64,000 bases of DNA from Muricea muricata (GCA_963855995.1 OY979717.1:27361746-27425745); one strand, 5' to 3'. Positions 37,801-52,800 are shown, counted from the stretch's first letter. Program-made: numbers and translations. The notes: generated by a model from the letters alone, not told the origin.

Positions 37801-40800
37801 TGTACTGATCCTGGAAATTGCTTATGTCAGAAATCCACCAAAACTTGAAATTTTGTTAGAGTTCAATGGGTTTTTCAACGTGCCTTTGAGACCCTGGCTT
37901 ACAAGGTTGCCAAGTTATTTTTTTAACTTTTCTAATTTTCTAACAATTTAACTTGTGAATGAAAAAGTTTCTCAGCTTAATGTATTTATTGGTAAAAAGT
38001 TGAAAGTATATGCAGAAGAAGTCCTCCTCCCCCAGCCTGTGGCAACAAGTTGTGTATACCAGCTGGCTTGCCTAAATCAAACCTCTTAATTATAGCAAAC
38101 ATACCTGTATTAGATCAAGCTAGTATGCCAGTTAATCAAAAGTGACTATAACTTAACAGCTATCCGTGTTTTGTACGAGGTTAGAGATGGTAACCTCAAA
38201 CAAAGGATAGCCAACCGTGTTTCGGTAGACTATTCCAGTGTCTCACAGCAGGATACTGGAAGGTACTTTGTCCCATAGCAGGATTTCGTCTTTGGCAAGT
38301 TTAGCACTGAATTTTTCCTATAGATTGTCTTCTTTGCATACTTGAGCCAAAGGAAGATATGATACTCCGGACACATGAGATTATCTATAGTTCGGTAACT
38401 TAACTGGACGCCTGCCGATCGTACAATGATAGTAAGCCGAATTTACTTCGCATGTCCTGTGAGCGCAACCTCCTGTCAGTTTTGAATATATTGTAATTCT
38501 TGCTGCCCAGTTTGAAGCGTTTCTATCTTGTCAGAAATGTGTTTTGAACATTGCGTCCGTTTTGCACATACCATACCATACCATTACCGTCGAGCTAATT
38601 AGTTGAGTTAGAAGTAATTCCCAATTCTAACTCTGGATATTTAAATTATTCAGTCCTAGAATTCGAGCAAGTATATCTCGACAACTTACCATCGTCAGAG
38701 TCATATGAAAAAAGTTACATGCACCGCGATTTCATCACGCATATTGTTGTCACAGGGTAAGTTAATCGTAGAATGTATTGGATTTTGTTGTTTTTAGCAG
38801 TCCATGTTACCTGCGTTGAAATTTCATATTTCCTTCATTTGTCCAATATTCACATCTCTGTGTGACTCTGTCTAATAACTGATCGATAGAATCCGTGTTT
38901 ACTGAAGTTAGGAAATCGTTGTAACACCTTATTATGAATATATCACGATAATTCTCGCATTCTTTGAACAATAAAAGTTTTGAAAGTAAATAGTTTCATA
39001 CATCTTAGTAAGTGCACATACAAATGGGAAATTTTGGTTTCTTCTTTAACTTGTTTTTAAAACCATCCACATTCTAAGGATGACCTGGTCCAATACTATA
39101 TAGGATTTAGTTTCTATACTGAACAAATATCGGTAGCTAAGAACATTATTTCGGAAAATTAGTGTTGTAAAACTAAAATCGTGGTTGCGTAGTTTTTTTA
39201 GGACGTGTGTGGCAAATTTCCGGCCTAGTCCAGGTCAATCGAATAATGTGACTTTAAGTGGCTGACCATATTTTATTTTGCGAGTTGAGTTCAGTTGATC
39301 TAACCGAGGTAGGGAATCTTCGAGTTAAGCCCCTCGAGGTAAGCTCTTTTCGAGTTAGGCCCCGGCCACGCTCTTTTAACTCCCGACCACGCCCTTTTCC
39401 AAAAAGGGCTTAACTCGAACATCGAAACACGATTTGAGTCATTCGATTTAAGCCCCGGGGCTTAACTTGACCTTCGAAAAAAATCTTGTTGCTCGTGTTA
39501 AGCCCTGATCGCGACTTGTGGAGTATGCCATGGAGTGAAGCATTAGATTGTCAAATTTTTAATGCAAACAAGCCTAAACACAGAAATTTCACCCGAAAAG
39601 AACTAATAAATTGCTAATGGAACATGATTATTAACTATTATATCGGTAACACCATTATTTTAGGTTTTTATAGAGATTATTTTAGCCATTCTAAGCTTTT
39701 ATAGATAATTTCAATTTTGTGCTGACGGGAAGAGTTCTGGCAGAATACACAGTAGACATTTGCAGTAAGCTCACTTGTAGTTGTCCTTTGTTCACTCATC
39801 ATTCCTCAGGCAAAAACAGTGGTCAGTCAACAACAGAAACACAGCATACTATTTTACTAACGCTCCAGGAAAAGGAGTCAATTTTTGAAAGCAAAAAAAG
39901 ACGCTGAACCGGAACAGATATGGAAAGTCACGAGAGGTGAAGCCCGAGTAAATGCATCCTGCTGTATTTGCAAGAGTACAATGCGTGCAAGGAAAGTACA
40001 TATTGTTGTAAATGGGCTATACATTCCACGTAATCAAGCATTTGCCGTCAGTCGTCACTTTAATTTCTGCGCAGACCCTCGTTGTATTGCAATAGAACAA
40101 TTTACCAGCCATATTCAAACACCACCGAGTGAAGTTAACATCATGCGAGATTCACAGCTGTCATCTGAAGATATATGTCTCCTTCGACACCGAGGACTCC
40201 CAGTAAAATTTGAAGAATAAATTAAGTTATTTGCTGTTCGTATCAGCAAATTTAAGGGATGTAGGGGGTGTTCCACTCCCCAAAAATTCAAATATTGCCT
40301 GAAGTTGGTCCCAAAATAATTGTGAAACTATAAAAAGTTAGTGATCAAACAGGCATCAATCGCAATATTCTTCTAAAATATAATAAATTTGCAAAGATTG
40401 TAGCAGAAATCAATGCTCAAATCACGGGAAATGGCCTTTGCAGAGATTTTAAAATTTTTCGAGAAAGAATTCTCACGGACCCCCCCCCCCCCCGTACAAA
40501 ACGCTTATGTATTAGCGAGCGTATGTATTAGCCACCACCACAAGCGTACGCAATTAAGAAGTCGGTCCCTGATTTGACAACTCCTGAATTTTCGCCCTTG
40601 GCTCGGATATGACGATAAGATGAACATTGTAGCGCGCTAACAGGGCGTACGAACGTCAGATTCTATGTACTTTATAGTTAAAATATTATTTTGTTGTAAA
40701 ACGAACCATTAAATGTATGAAAAACCTAAATTAATAGTTTTAACGATATAATAGTTGATAATCATGTTCCATTAGCGATATATTAGTTCTTTTCGGGTGA

Positions 40801-43800
40801 AATTTCTGCGTTTTGGCTTATTTGCATTAAAAATTTGACAATGTAATGTTTCACTCATTGGCATACTTCACAAGTCAGGGGGAGGGCTTAACTCGAGCAA
40901 CAAGAATAATTTCAAACATCGAGTTAAGCCCTGGGGTTTAACTCGAATGACCCAAATCGTGTTTCGTTGTTCGAGTTAAGCCCTTTTTCGAAAAGGGCGT
41001 GGTCGGGAGATAAAAGGGCGTGGTCAGGGCTTAACTCCAAGATTCTCGATCTAATCTATGCCTTGTTTCGTTCCTTTACAAAACCATTGCATGAAGTGTA
41101 TTTGTACAACTGTTAAGCGTTGCCCTTTATTTACAAAAAAAATTTGAAATACAGTAAAACAATTCTTAAGCTAAAAGTTGTAATCCATATAAAGCAGGTC
41201 GTAACGAGGTTGTGTCAGTGATATTTAGGGGTTGGGATAGGGGTGTACGTGGGTGGAGAAGAATCCCAACCAAATCTTTAAAAAGCTACTCTCTAGAGGG
41301 AGCACCCCCCCCCCCAGATTGAGTATGCCTTAAAAGGCGAGGCACTTCATGTCAGTATTTGTAGCATTTAGCACGTGACGAAATTTTGGGAGGGACTTCG
41401 CACCTAACCCTCAAAACATTAAATATCGCTGTTGTGTGAACACAAATCAAGTAACCATTTTTTGATACATTGTTAGCCGCAGCCATCATCTACACGTCCT
41501 TATAATCTTTGTACTATATTTCTAGGACTGATTTCCTAGTTACTGCCAGCTGCGATGGTCACGTGAAATTTTGGAAGAAAACCGAAGAAGGGATTGAATT
41601 TGTTAAACACTTTAGAAGTCATTTGGGTAATGTGTAATCCAACCGTATCCAGATTCGAAAAAATACTGGGTTTTTTTCGTCTTTTTGTTAGGTACGTTTC
41701 GTAGGTTTTTATGTACAATTTTGCAAATTTTAACAGGATCAATATGCTGTACGGCCGCAAGTGTTGATGGTCTTCTGTTTTGTTCAGTTGCAAGTGATAA
41801 ATCTTTGAAGGTTTTCGACGTTATAAATTTTGGTAAGTATAATGTACAGTACCTTGCAGTACTTGCAAATTCTATACGGTGTATACACAGTTTACTATGA
41901 TTCTAGAGTTTGTCTGTAGGCTATGCTTAAGACGAAGATGGCGTGTGCAAACCATCTATACGGCCACTTGAGCTAGATTTCGAAGAAGCAGAGATAACAT
42001 TGGTTCCTGTGCGTGGAACGCTTGAAATCATGTAGGCAAACAAGGAAACATTGCTTCCGCCAGTGAGACATTTCTAAATTTGATGCATGGGAAACATTTT
42101 GGCTTCCTGAGGAACAAATTTTGTTTCTGCATTATGCTCTGAAGAAGCATTTATAAATAGATAATATTACTTGCACGCACAAAATAACCCGCAAGAAAGT
42201 TGCTGAAATTAGCGTGAAGTTTATACTTTTCCAAACTAAGGAATCAAAACACGAAACATAATGGAGTTTCTGAAGTTTGCCCTTCCGACTTTTGCTTGTG
42301 AATTCTAACACAAGTTACTTATACCTGCTGGCACACACAGTAGAATTAATTGTTGCGATGGCGACTGAGATTCTCGTACGTATTTTTGTAGACATGATTA
42401 ACATGATGAAGATTGGATATGAGCCTGGGCAGTGTGAGTGGATCTACTCGCGCGGAGCTGTAATTGCAGCTTTAGCTTGGTAAGAAGTATTATTGTATGT
42501 AAAAGCAACATGAACAAATGTAGTCTTATACATCTGGCAAAAGGAGGCTTGCCCTTAGAAATTTCAGACATCAGTTTCGTAGAAGATGCATGTCATATGA
42601 AACTTCCTATAAAACATGTAATAAAGTCTTCCTATGACGTAAATCCCTACTTTCGAGCTATCTATCTAACTTCATTTTAAAAGATGTTCTTGCAACAAGA
42701 ACCTATTGTCTTTAAAGTTTTTATGCCAAGATTTTTCGAGATTTTTCACAAGCTTCAACTAATTATTTATTCAAGGTGACAAGCAGAGTTAGATACGGCT
42801 GTACATCACAGAAAACCGACTGCAAATGAGCGAAAAACAAAAAAGTCCCTGAATAATCGCATTCAGCATTACAACTTGCTCAACAAAATTTTTTCAAGTC
42901 AAATATAATTGATATTCTGTTATGTTGATTAGCATTGGTCTTAGTTTAAAGCACGTTCATAAAAAATTGTTATTTGATCGTTTCGCTCAGTTTGCAAATG
43001 TTGTTAAAATATACAGCAGCCTACATGCATTTTAGTATAAGATGAAAACTGATGTTTAACCGCAATTCGGCGTGTGCACCATTTTCGATCTTGGACTGAG
43101 CACAGACCATTTTGGCATAAAAAAGAAATGTCTACATACATGTATATACAATATAATTCTATCGTTTAAGTGTAACTTTTTCTGAAACTGAATATTTTGC
43201 ATGCAGAGTTTATTCAAATACATTTCATTTTGCTCCTCTTGGGATTCGAACATTTTCCCAAGGAAATAAAGCAACTGATATTTACGGAGAGGCCATAGCC
43301 AACAATGAAAACTTCTTTTTTCACCCATTCTGCTGGCTGCATTTGAGTTTTTCCCTATTTTGTCAGAACGATATTTTAATGTAGTTTGAGCTCTGGTCGT
43401 CGCCCAAATGTTGTGTAAAAGAAAGAGCATCTTATGCTTGAAAGAATCACACAACTTTCATGAAACTCAAAACAGCCCAATTGTAAATTTTAGATGGTAT
43501 ATTTTCATTGGTGGGCTGCGGTGTAAGTCATTATTTCAAGCATGAGCAAAGCCATCCTTCGCGCACCTGTTGGTCACGTAGTACATATTTGTACAGTACT
43601 CTGTCATTTAGCAAAATTTATACAGCAGCATGGGTGTTATTTCCCAAACACTCTTGAGCTTAAAATTTCTCTTGAGCTATTTATAAAGAGAACATTCTTT
43701 TTGTGCAGTTTTAATATATTTAACTAAGTACCGGTACTGTATATTATCTACATTTTTTAGCTCTGAGAAGGATTCAGGCAAGATTCATGTTTATGATGGG

Positions 43801-46800
43801 CGTGGAAGTAACGTTCCATTACACACCATTAGCAATCACACCAAGCCTGTTACTTTTATTAAGGTACAGTACTTTCTTGTGAAACAAAGTACATGACGCT
43901 CCATAAAGAAATGCATCAACCAGCTGTGATTCAATGAACGGCATAAATTTCACAAAGAGATTGATATTGTTAACAAGATCGATGAAATTTTTGCGTGTAG
44001 AACCAATGTTCGGCAAATGGCTATATTTTCTCCGGTATAACAACTATAAATCGTCAGTATAAATTTCAAAGTGACCTAATTTTTCTGCATTCTGATTGGT
44101 CCAGATTTGCTGTCTCGGAAGTGATCGTCACTGGGTTATAGCTTGTTGATTTTTGCTCTTTTATGCAGTAATAAATTTGAAGTGAATTTTTGTAAAGTTT
44201 AGTTGATTATTATTTGTAAACACCTGGAAATTTATCTCAGACTCGGTGATTCTAAGCCTATTGTCACTTCGCCTTAGGCTCAGTGAATATAGGCTTGTAA
44301 TCACCTCGCCTTCGGCGACTAATCTGCTACACTTGATAAACCGGGATTGATTTGAAACATACATACCTGTACAATTGATCTTTAACCGTAGTAGATCTAT
44401 TTTATTGATTTACTGTAAATGTCAAAATAAATCTTCTAATTCCCTCAAATAATTTGGCTTTTTGAACTATTTTACATTCGTTAAGATCGGGAAACCTTTA
44501 CATACCAATAGTGATGTCAAGTGCAATTGACTGTAACAAAAAAGATGGCGGATGTACATTTTACCAGAATGCATTGCGGTGAGAAATCGTTTAAAAAAAT
44601 GACGTGTGTTGAAGGACAAGCATAAGAGCGGAGGTTATTTTCTCTTTTTTGCAATAGTTTTGTGTTCTCGGATGGTCTCTTAGCATCTTTTTCATTCCTT
44701 TTTGCATGATGCCCGCAATGCATTCTGGTAAAATATACATGCTGCTATATTTTTCGCTGTGGTCAATTCCGAAAATTTAAAATTATATTTTGAGTACTAA
44801 TTGAGTACTTTGAGTACTACAATTTTCTGAATGGAATTAAATTTTGTGCTGCATAGGCCTACTTTTCTAGCGATTCTATCTAAAAATCTTAACACTAATA
44901 ATTTTAAAAGGAAAACACAAGCGAAGTCCAATCGTGGCAGTGGAAGTTTGATTCCTGCATGATATGGTGTTTTGAGCCATTTGAAACACTTTTAACTCGC
45001 TATATTTATATCACAGAAAACATCCTACTCATGTTTCAAATAGTCCACAATATACCGTATGAGATCAAATGCTGCTGAAGTGTAAATTAAATTTAAGTTT
45101 CTCCCTAACCTTCATTATTCTCATTTTCCTAGTACAACCCCAAGCACGATGTGGTATTGTCTGGTGACGAGGCTGGCATGATAGAGTATTGGTCAGGATT
45201 AAAGGGGGACTGCAGGTTTCCACAAAACGTCGACTTTCAATATAAGACAGACACTGATCTTTTTGAATTTGTAATGGTTAGTTGAAGTACTTTATGTGAG
45301 GTTCCCTTTTAAGTTTTAACCGTAACATACTGCCGTAACAAACATGCAATCAGTCTTAGTAGACCGTAAAAAAAACATTTTGGTGCAACGATAGCTCGAA
45401 ATGCACTAAAATTTTAACAATACAACAATTTGCCACTATTGCGACAGGGTATTCACAACAACTTTCGCCAATTACTGTGATCCCTTTATAAATATACATA
45501 TAAACATATTAACATTGCTTCCTAAAATGGATCATCTAAAAACAATATGCATATTGACGTTTATGAATGAAAGTCAGCTTCAATCAGTGGGGCTTAACTC
45601 AAAAATTCGTAATATTTCATAAAGAAAACACCAAGAAAATCATAGCCGCGAAGGAGTAAATAAGTAAACTTCTCGGCGTAAGTAACATCTGTATTGAAAA
45701 TCTCTTCGTAAATAAGCTGACCAAATGGGTATAAAATGGGCCGTTTTTGAAGCCATTTATTAAAATTCTGCAGTTTGTGTTTTATCATGGAGAATAAAAC
45801 CATCGGTGCGTCTCGTGCCTGGAAAATGTACTAAAAAGCAATGCACGCCTGCTCGTGCTGTAATTGTTACTTTGAAACAACGTATATACAGTGGTAGATA
45901 ACACGACAATTTTTTGACAAGTTTGGCGTATTATCCCATATGTGTCATGAAAGCGGGCTTCTGATTGGTTCTCAGCAGGTAAGTTTTTTTCGAACTAACC
46001 TGCTTTTCCGAACTTACCCGCTTTTCTCTTTATCGATAAAACCGGCTTTCTGATTGGTTACAAAAACCCGAACTTACCTGCTTGCTGCTTACGCTGCCGC
46101 CCGCCTCAAACTGCTCAACAACAATGGCGAACAAAATTTAGCTGATGATTAAACCTACACTTTAAAGAACATTTTTGGGCTAAAGACGTCACAGAAACCA
46201 AGCAAAAAGAAACGGAAAATTGTAAACTAAAGACAATAGAGAGCCTGATAAAGAAATATTAAGAGACCAATAAGTTTAAGAAGAGAAAATGTTGACAAAA
46301 TACATCGGCGACTCGGCGAGAATCGGAAAACAACACAAGAAGATAAGTCTAGTATGGGATAAAAACCCAACTTACTTGCAGGTTCGGTTGGTTCGGGATT
46401 AACGCACCTCGGGGTCTGACAGCTGTCCGAACCTACCTCGCTTCGCTCGGTAGGTTCGAACAGCTGTCAGACCCCTCGGTGCGTTAATCCCGAACCAACC
46501 TCCCTGCAAGTAAGTTTGTTATATGACATGCATTGATATAGTACATAATTTTGTAGGCTGAAGCGCGGAATAATTGCTAAATTTCTTTGCACCGTTATTA
46601 CGTCATTTCTGCCACATAGGTATCTTAAAAAATGTCCATTTCGCTATTACAGTTTCACAAAAGTTATCGCATTTCATGTGTTTCATACAGTGTAAAACAA
46701 TTCCAACATCATTGGCTTTCTCTCCGGATGGCAAGCTCTTCGCGACGATGGCCACGGACCGCAAGGTTCGCGTCTTCCGTTTTTTGTCTGGTAAAAAGAT

Positions 46801-49800
46801 TCGCGTGTTTGACGAAAACCTGCAGGTGTACACGGATATGCAGCAATCCGGTCGGCATTTACCTGACATGGAATTTGGACGGCGGATGGCAGGGGAAAAG
46901 GATCTGGAAAAGACGAAAAACTTGCGATATTCCAACATTACGTTCGACGAGAGTGGTTATTTCTTATTGTATGCCACGCTCTTTGGTATAAAAGTTATAA
47001 ACACTCACACAAACAGGTGTGTTCGCATCATTGGTAAGAACGAGAACGTGCGCTTTCTTAGTTTAACGTTATATCAAGGGAAACCTAACAAAGGAAAAGC
47101 AGCAGCGACACTGGTAAGTAACGCACATTATTATACATTGCAGTTGTTTTATACGCTCTGATTGGTCAATTGCATGCAGATAAATGCGACTATCACACAA
47201 TCTGCAGATAACTCAGTTATCTGCTAGCAGATAACTGAGTTATCTGCATGTTGAGCCTACGGTGTAGATTATTACAGTATGCGGTATTCGTTGGCATCAA
47301 TGGTTGGTATGGCAAGAACATTTTTTTTCGATATTTTCTGTTTCATTTTCCAAATAAATATATTCTTTCGTTACCATGTTTATTTTCTCCGCTTACAATG
47401 TATAATAAAACAATTATTGGATTCGGTTTTTGTGATATGCAAAATTATCAATGTCTCGGTAAGAGTTATCTGCTTCGGCTCGGCTGATAACTCTTACCTC
47501 GACATTGATAATTCCGCATATCACAAAAACCTCATCCCATAATTGTTTATTGTTGAATGATTGATTGAGTAGTTATTGTTTGTTTTCATTGTTGCGATGT
47601 TGTAGGGCTTTCAGGCTGTATTGTCTTGTTTTTGTGTTGTGTTGTGTAATTATATATTTGTATTGTACTGCATTACATAGTATTGCATGTATGTGTTGTA
47701 TTGTATTGCATAATTGTACTGCATTGTTTTGTATTATATGATATTATATGCTACAATATTTTTATGCCGAAGAGTTCTTTGCAAAAAAGTATTGTTATAA
47801 TACTTCTAATAATTTGAAAAGTATTTTGTAATGATGTTGAGAAAATAATAATGTTTAATGTTGAGGAAATTGAGAAAAAATGAGGAAATTGAGGCGACTC
47901 ACGGCACATAAAACATTTTTTGGCTTGCATCTCCTCGCTATATTTTTTGGTCGTCTTCATTATGGCTCCGGCAAAAGTGCCATCAGCCGCATAAGTTAAT
48001 AATGAAGCTATATAATCTTTCAGTTAGTATTTCATTTATTCCTAACCTTGGCAATGAAACCAAGTCGACGGCACGCTTTGTGGTATTCAAATCAATCATC
48101 ATTGCATAAATGCCACGTAATTGATCTAAAATCGCCAGGCTTTTTGTTTGGCTTTTTGAAACAAAAGTCATTATTGTTTGTGATTCGTTCATGGTGAAAA
48201 CAATTTTTATGGTATATTGCCTATCATGGTTATAACCAACGAGCCACAAATCCTTTTTATGGGTTGGATGGTGACCTTTATTATCACGTGCGAATGTGCT
48301 TTAGCCAGTGGCGAAGCCAGCCGGACATTTGGCCATGCAAATGCAAATTTTTCAGTGTTTATAGACCGTATAAGGATCAATTTCTAAAGAAATGAATAAT
48401 GATAATAACTTAAATTTGCATAGCATGACCAAATTATCGGGCTGGCTTCGCTACTGGTTTTAGCAATCTGTTACATCGATCATGATGTGTGCACGACAGT
48501 TATACCACGACCTGCCAACCAGGCTTTATGATATGCTAAATGTGCTGATCAGTGAATGCGAACTTGTTTTAGGAAACTGAAGCAGCGGACAATCCCTCTT
48601 TAAGTAAATCCACCACCGATCCTACCATATTTTGCACAGCGAACAAAAAGAATCGATTTTATATATTTACCAGAAGAGATCCGGATCAAAGGTGATTAAG
48701 ATTTATTTTGCCTATTAGTTCAATGCTTGCCATTCTTTTTTACAACATCTTCCTAAACACGTAGTTCCTAAACATGTTTTGGTCACTTTGTCGTTTTCAT
48801 TTTTTAAACTTATCTCACTCTCGCTCATTATAACCTTTTCATTTTGAATTATTTTATCCTACAGTATAACAATAATAAAAAAATGAAGGGCTTGAAATGC
48901 ACATGTACCTACCTACCTACCAATGTATCCCACATTTACCCATTGTTAGAGAGGCGCTATTCGATTAAGGCAAATCTATTTTATGTGTCCATCGTTATTT
49001 GGTGCATAATGCCTATTAGTCTAAATGAAGTAATATTGGAAATACGACTTAGAGTGTTTCTATCCTATAAAACACCAGTTACTCGTGTTTGGAACATCTT
49101 GAAAAAAGACAATACTCTACATTGGCCAAAATGTTATTCCACATGTCGTGCTATTGTATAAAGTCTCACGTTATAATTTGTGTTTTATCACTTATAAAAC
49201 TACTGCTTGTAACGTAACTCCTTTGTGTTCTGCTTAGGAATTGCTATGTTTTAAGTGGTATATCAAACACGAGCGACAGTGTTTTATTAGGGTATCCAAA
49301 CAGCGAGAAAGGGGTTGAAAAAAGAACGCGAAGGCCCATGGGCGTAGCCAAGATGGGATGAGGGGGTACGGATTTCCCCCCTTTTGGTTTGGACAAGTTT
49401 CTTTTTAATTCTTTCAAAACAAGGTAGAAATGTGTGTGTGGGAAAAGGGGGGAGGGGTTAACAAAGCGGATACAAAGAACATCAAGCGTCATTAAATCTC
49501 AAAAAACCTGGTAACTTTTACTGTTAGAATTAGACTGTACTATATCTGTTCAACATTTTTGTCAATATCAGCTGCCTAAAATGCTTAAATGGACGGTACG
49601 TTATCTTTGTATACACAGGATCGCCCCCCCCCTCTTGTTGGGCTGGCTACGCCCCAGCGCTAGGCGGAGTATTTTTGTTTCGATATCGGACGAAACACTG
49701 CCTCGAGTGTTTGATGTATCTTCTCAATCAAAAAAACTATACGAAGTGACGGTGAAATAGCATCGTAAAAATCAATGCTAATTGAGATCGGGTTATCCAC

Positions 49801-52800
49801 ATATTCATGTATTTCCTTTTTCCATATAGCGCTGAAGGTGACAGAGATGTTTTCAATGAAAAGCCGTCAAGAGAAGAAATCTACGCCGCTACAGAGGTTG
49901 GGTTTTGTCTTTCACGTGCATTAAATTAATTTCAACCATTAAGGCGCATTTACACGTTACGATTTGTCGCATACAATTCTTACTCTGGCGTATGGGAACG
50001 AGCGCTGATGTCAGATTTTCACTCGTTCGCCGATGGCGAAATTTGAAATCTACGTTTTTTACGCGTGTTTACTCGATCAGATATACCAGAGTAAGAATCA
50101 ATCGTATGCGACAAGTCGTATCGTGTAAATAGACCTTTAGCGGATCTTTGTCTTGCGCTTCAAATCTGGAGAAAAAAGGTTGCTCGTTTAGGCTTTACTG
50201 AGATAGAAAAACAAGGGGCATGATGGTGTACCTTCGGTACAAACAACTCCGTATAAGGTATATGATGGATTAGGTATTTTGTACTGAGAGTAGATCGCGG
50301 CCATGCAGCCACTCAGAAGCGGTCGACTGAAGTACAGAGTAAATAACTTCAGTGATTATCTGATCTTGTATAGTCTAGCGGAGGTTTAGATCGTGTCGCA
50401 GAGAGCGCTGTTATCCATACTACTATGGGCGATATTCAAGTAAAGCTTTTTGTTAAAGAGTAAGTATATTTTTTTATTCATAGTAGTTACAATTGTATAT
50501 TAAATCAATAATACGGACTAAAGCTGGAATAGTACGGACTTAAGCTGGTTTCATATTAAAGATTACATAGCGAGTAGCAACCCCCCCCCGCCCTTTGTGT
50601 TTTGTGTGTGTCGTAATTAAAAACGAAAGAAGCCATCTTATTGCAATAACGTTTATAAACGAAATATGAACTTTAACATCAAGATAGCATTTTTGGTAAA
50701 ATGATTGCATTATGTTCAAATGGTAAAAACTCCCTTTGAACAGTTTTGTTAACTTTAAGTGACCTCCTTATTTTTCCACTCCATTTGAACAGTGTATTTT
50801 CGATGTTTTGTCAACGCCTTTCGCGCATCTTGCACTAGTCAAACTTGATAAATCGCCGCTTTTTGCAATTTTTCGCTTCCTGCGAAAATTCTACCTCGAG
50901 TTTAAACGTCTGTATATCTTAAGTAATAGTTTGCAAAGATTTTTAAGGTGTACATCTAAATTTAAGCTCGACATTAATACGTGCAACAAACTTTTCTTAA
51001 AGAAGATAGCTCCTTTAGTTTTTTTAATTACGACAAGTCGAAAAGGGTATCGTATGTCGCAGCGCTGCTCCTTGATGATGACGAAGCTGGATGTATTCTT
51101 TTACCGTCATCGCTATTCGAAACATGACGGCTCCATTTATGTATGCTCTGAATAGAGATGACAATACTGTATATTGTATCTATCTGCCACGGTGATACCT
51201 CGACCTTCGTGGCAAATGCCGTCATGCCTCGAGAATACAAGGAGCAGCTTTGCAACGTCGTAAAGACACTAACACAGAATAGCAGTGGCGAAGCCAGCCC
51301 GATTTTTTACTCCCGCTATGTAGATCTATGTAAATTTCAATTGTTAGCGATAATTCTATCATAATTCATTTCTTTAGAAATTGATTGTTTTTACAGCCAT
51401 TAACTCTAAAAAATTAACATAGCAGGAGTAAATAGTCGGGCTGGCTTCGCCACTGCAGAATAGACATAAACAGAAGGGCCACTCGAGTGGCTAGCTTTGA
51501 CGTTTGTGCCCCCACGCATGTCGCATTATGCAGGCATGTTCATTATGCAGGTCCTGGCCAGTCAATTGCCTCTTGTGGCCTACAAGGACGCTAAAATGGC
51601 TGTTCCGCCATTATTCTGGCCAGTTGATTGCATAAAATTACAGGAGACATGTTGCACTGCTGAGTGGCCCTCCTGTTTATTCGCTATACTGTGACACTAG
51701 ATTGGGGTGTGGAAACGTTGGGTCCTGCACGAAACTCGCGTGGGCTTGGCATTTATTTTAACGTAATCGTAATAATAAGGTAACCACTGTTTGTGCACCT
51801 GGTTCTCGTGAACAAAGAGGTTTCTGTTTCACATGTATCGTATACTTCCATCTTATTCAGGTGTCCGAAAACAGTAGAAAATTTCGTCGTACACAGTAGG
51901 AATGGTTATTACAATGGTCACATATTCCATCGTGTTATTAAACAATTCATGATTCAGACAGGGGATCCGTCAGGTATGCACTTGATCTTTTTGTGTGGCA
52001 GTGTGACGTTATATTGTTGTATAAATAGCAAGGTACATTAATGATTATAATTTACCACTAATTGTAAAACTGGTGTCACAGGAAATTCGCTCCCCCCCCC
52101 TACTCCAGGGGGGGGGGGGGCGATATTCCTGGAATTTACATACCCTGATATACATTGAGTATCCGTCGCATACCCTGATATACATTGAGTATCCGTCGCA
52201 CACATTGATACGTATGAAAGCTGAGTAGCACATCTGTTGTTGGGTTTTTAAGCCAGAAGTATACGTCATATAGACTTGCGGCCATGCTGGATGGCCCCAC
52301 TTGAGCAGTAATGCTGTGAATTTCTATTACGAAATGTATAGTTTTCAGTTTTATAACATCGATTCACTCCATTCAACAAGGCGGCTGATCTCAAAATATG
52401 AAGTGTTTTCGGCTTTAATTTTATCTGGGTTTTGTATTACGATGCACTATCCAGTCTCAGGTCTCACAATCTTAACGTTCAAAGCGTACTGGAACAATTC
52501 TGTGAATTACGTGTTTATAATATGCCAATCGATCGATTACAGTTCTCACGAAATTTTTGATGGGCGCTGAGAATTACTAATTTGTAAAACTGATTTTATG
52601 AAATGACGTCTACACTCGTTCATTGTCGTATGCTGTGTTGCAGGCGATGGTACTGGTGGTGAGTCGATTTGGGGTGGAGAATTTGAAGACGAGCTTCATC
52701 ATAATTTGCGTCATGATCGTCCTTACACCCTTAGCATGGCGAACGCTGGTCCAAATACAAATGGCTCGCAATTTTTTATCACTGTCGTTCCTGCAGTAAG

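Larger units (their letters stand above)
34861..38653 (+). other. PPWD1 intron 1
   Basis: 3.8 kb. It holds a TA-flanked MITE (36059-36513), a hAT-like MITE (37239-37480), a G-rich tract near 35924-35943, and an antisense frame at 35276-35623 (115 codons) that looks coding-like but has no known motif. Confidence 0.7.
50460..51860 (+). other. PPWD1 intron 11
   Basis: 1.4 kb, containing the nested MITEs at 51265-51700. 51040-51260 is less AT-rich and coding-like in shifting frames (for example [17 protein letters not shown]), perhaps a decayed gene fragment. Confidence 0.6.

Noticed and set aside
43056..43454. 132-codon antisense frame in PPWD1 intron 5
   Set aside because: No motif and AT-rich composition; length is possible by chance.
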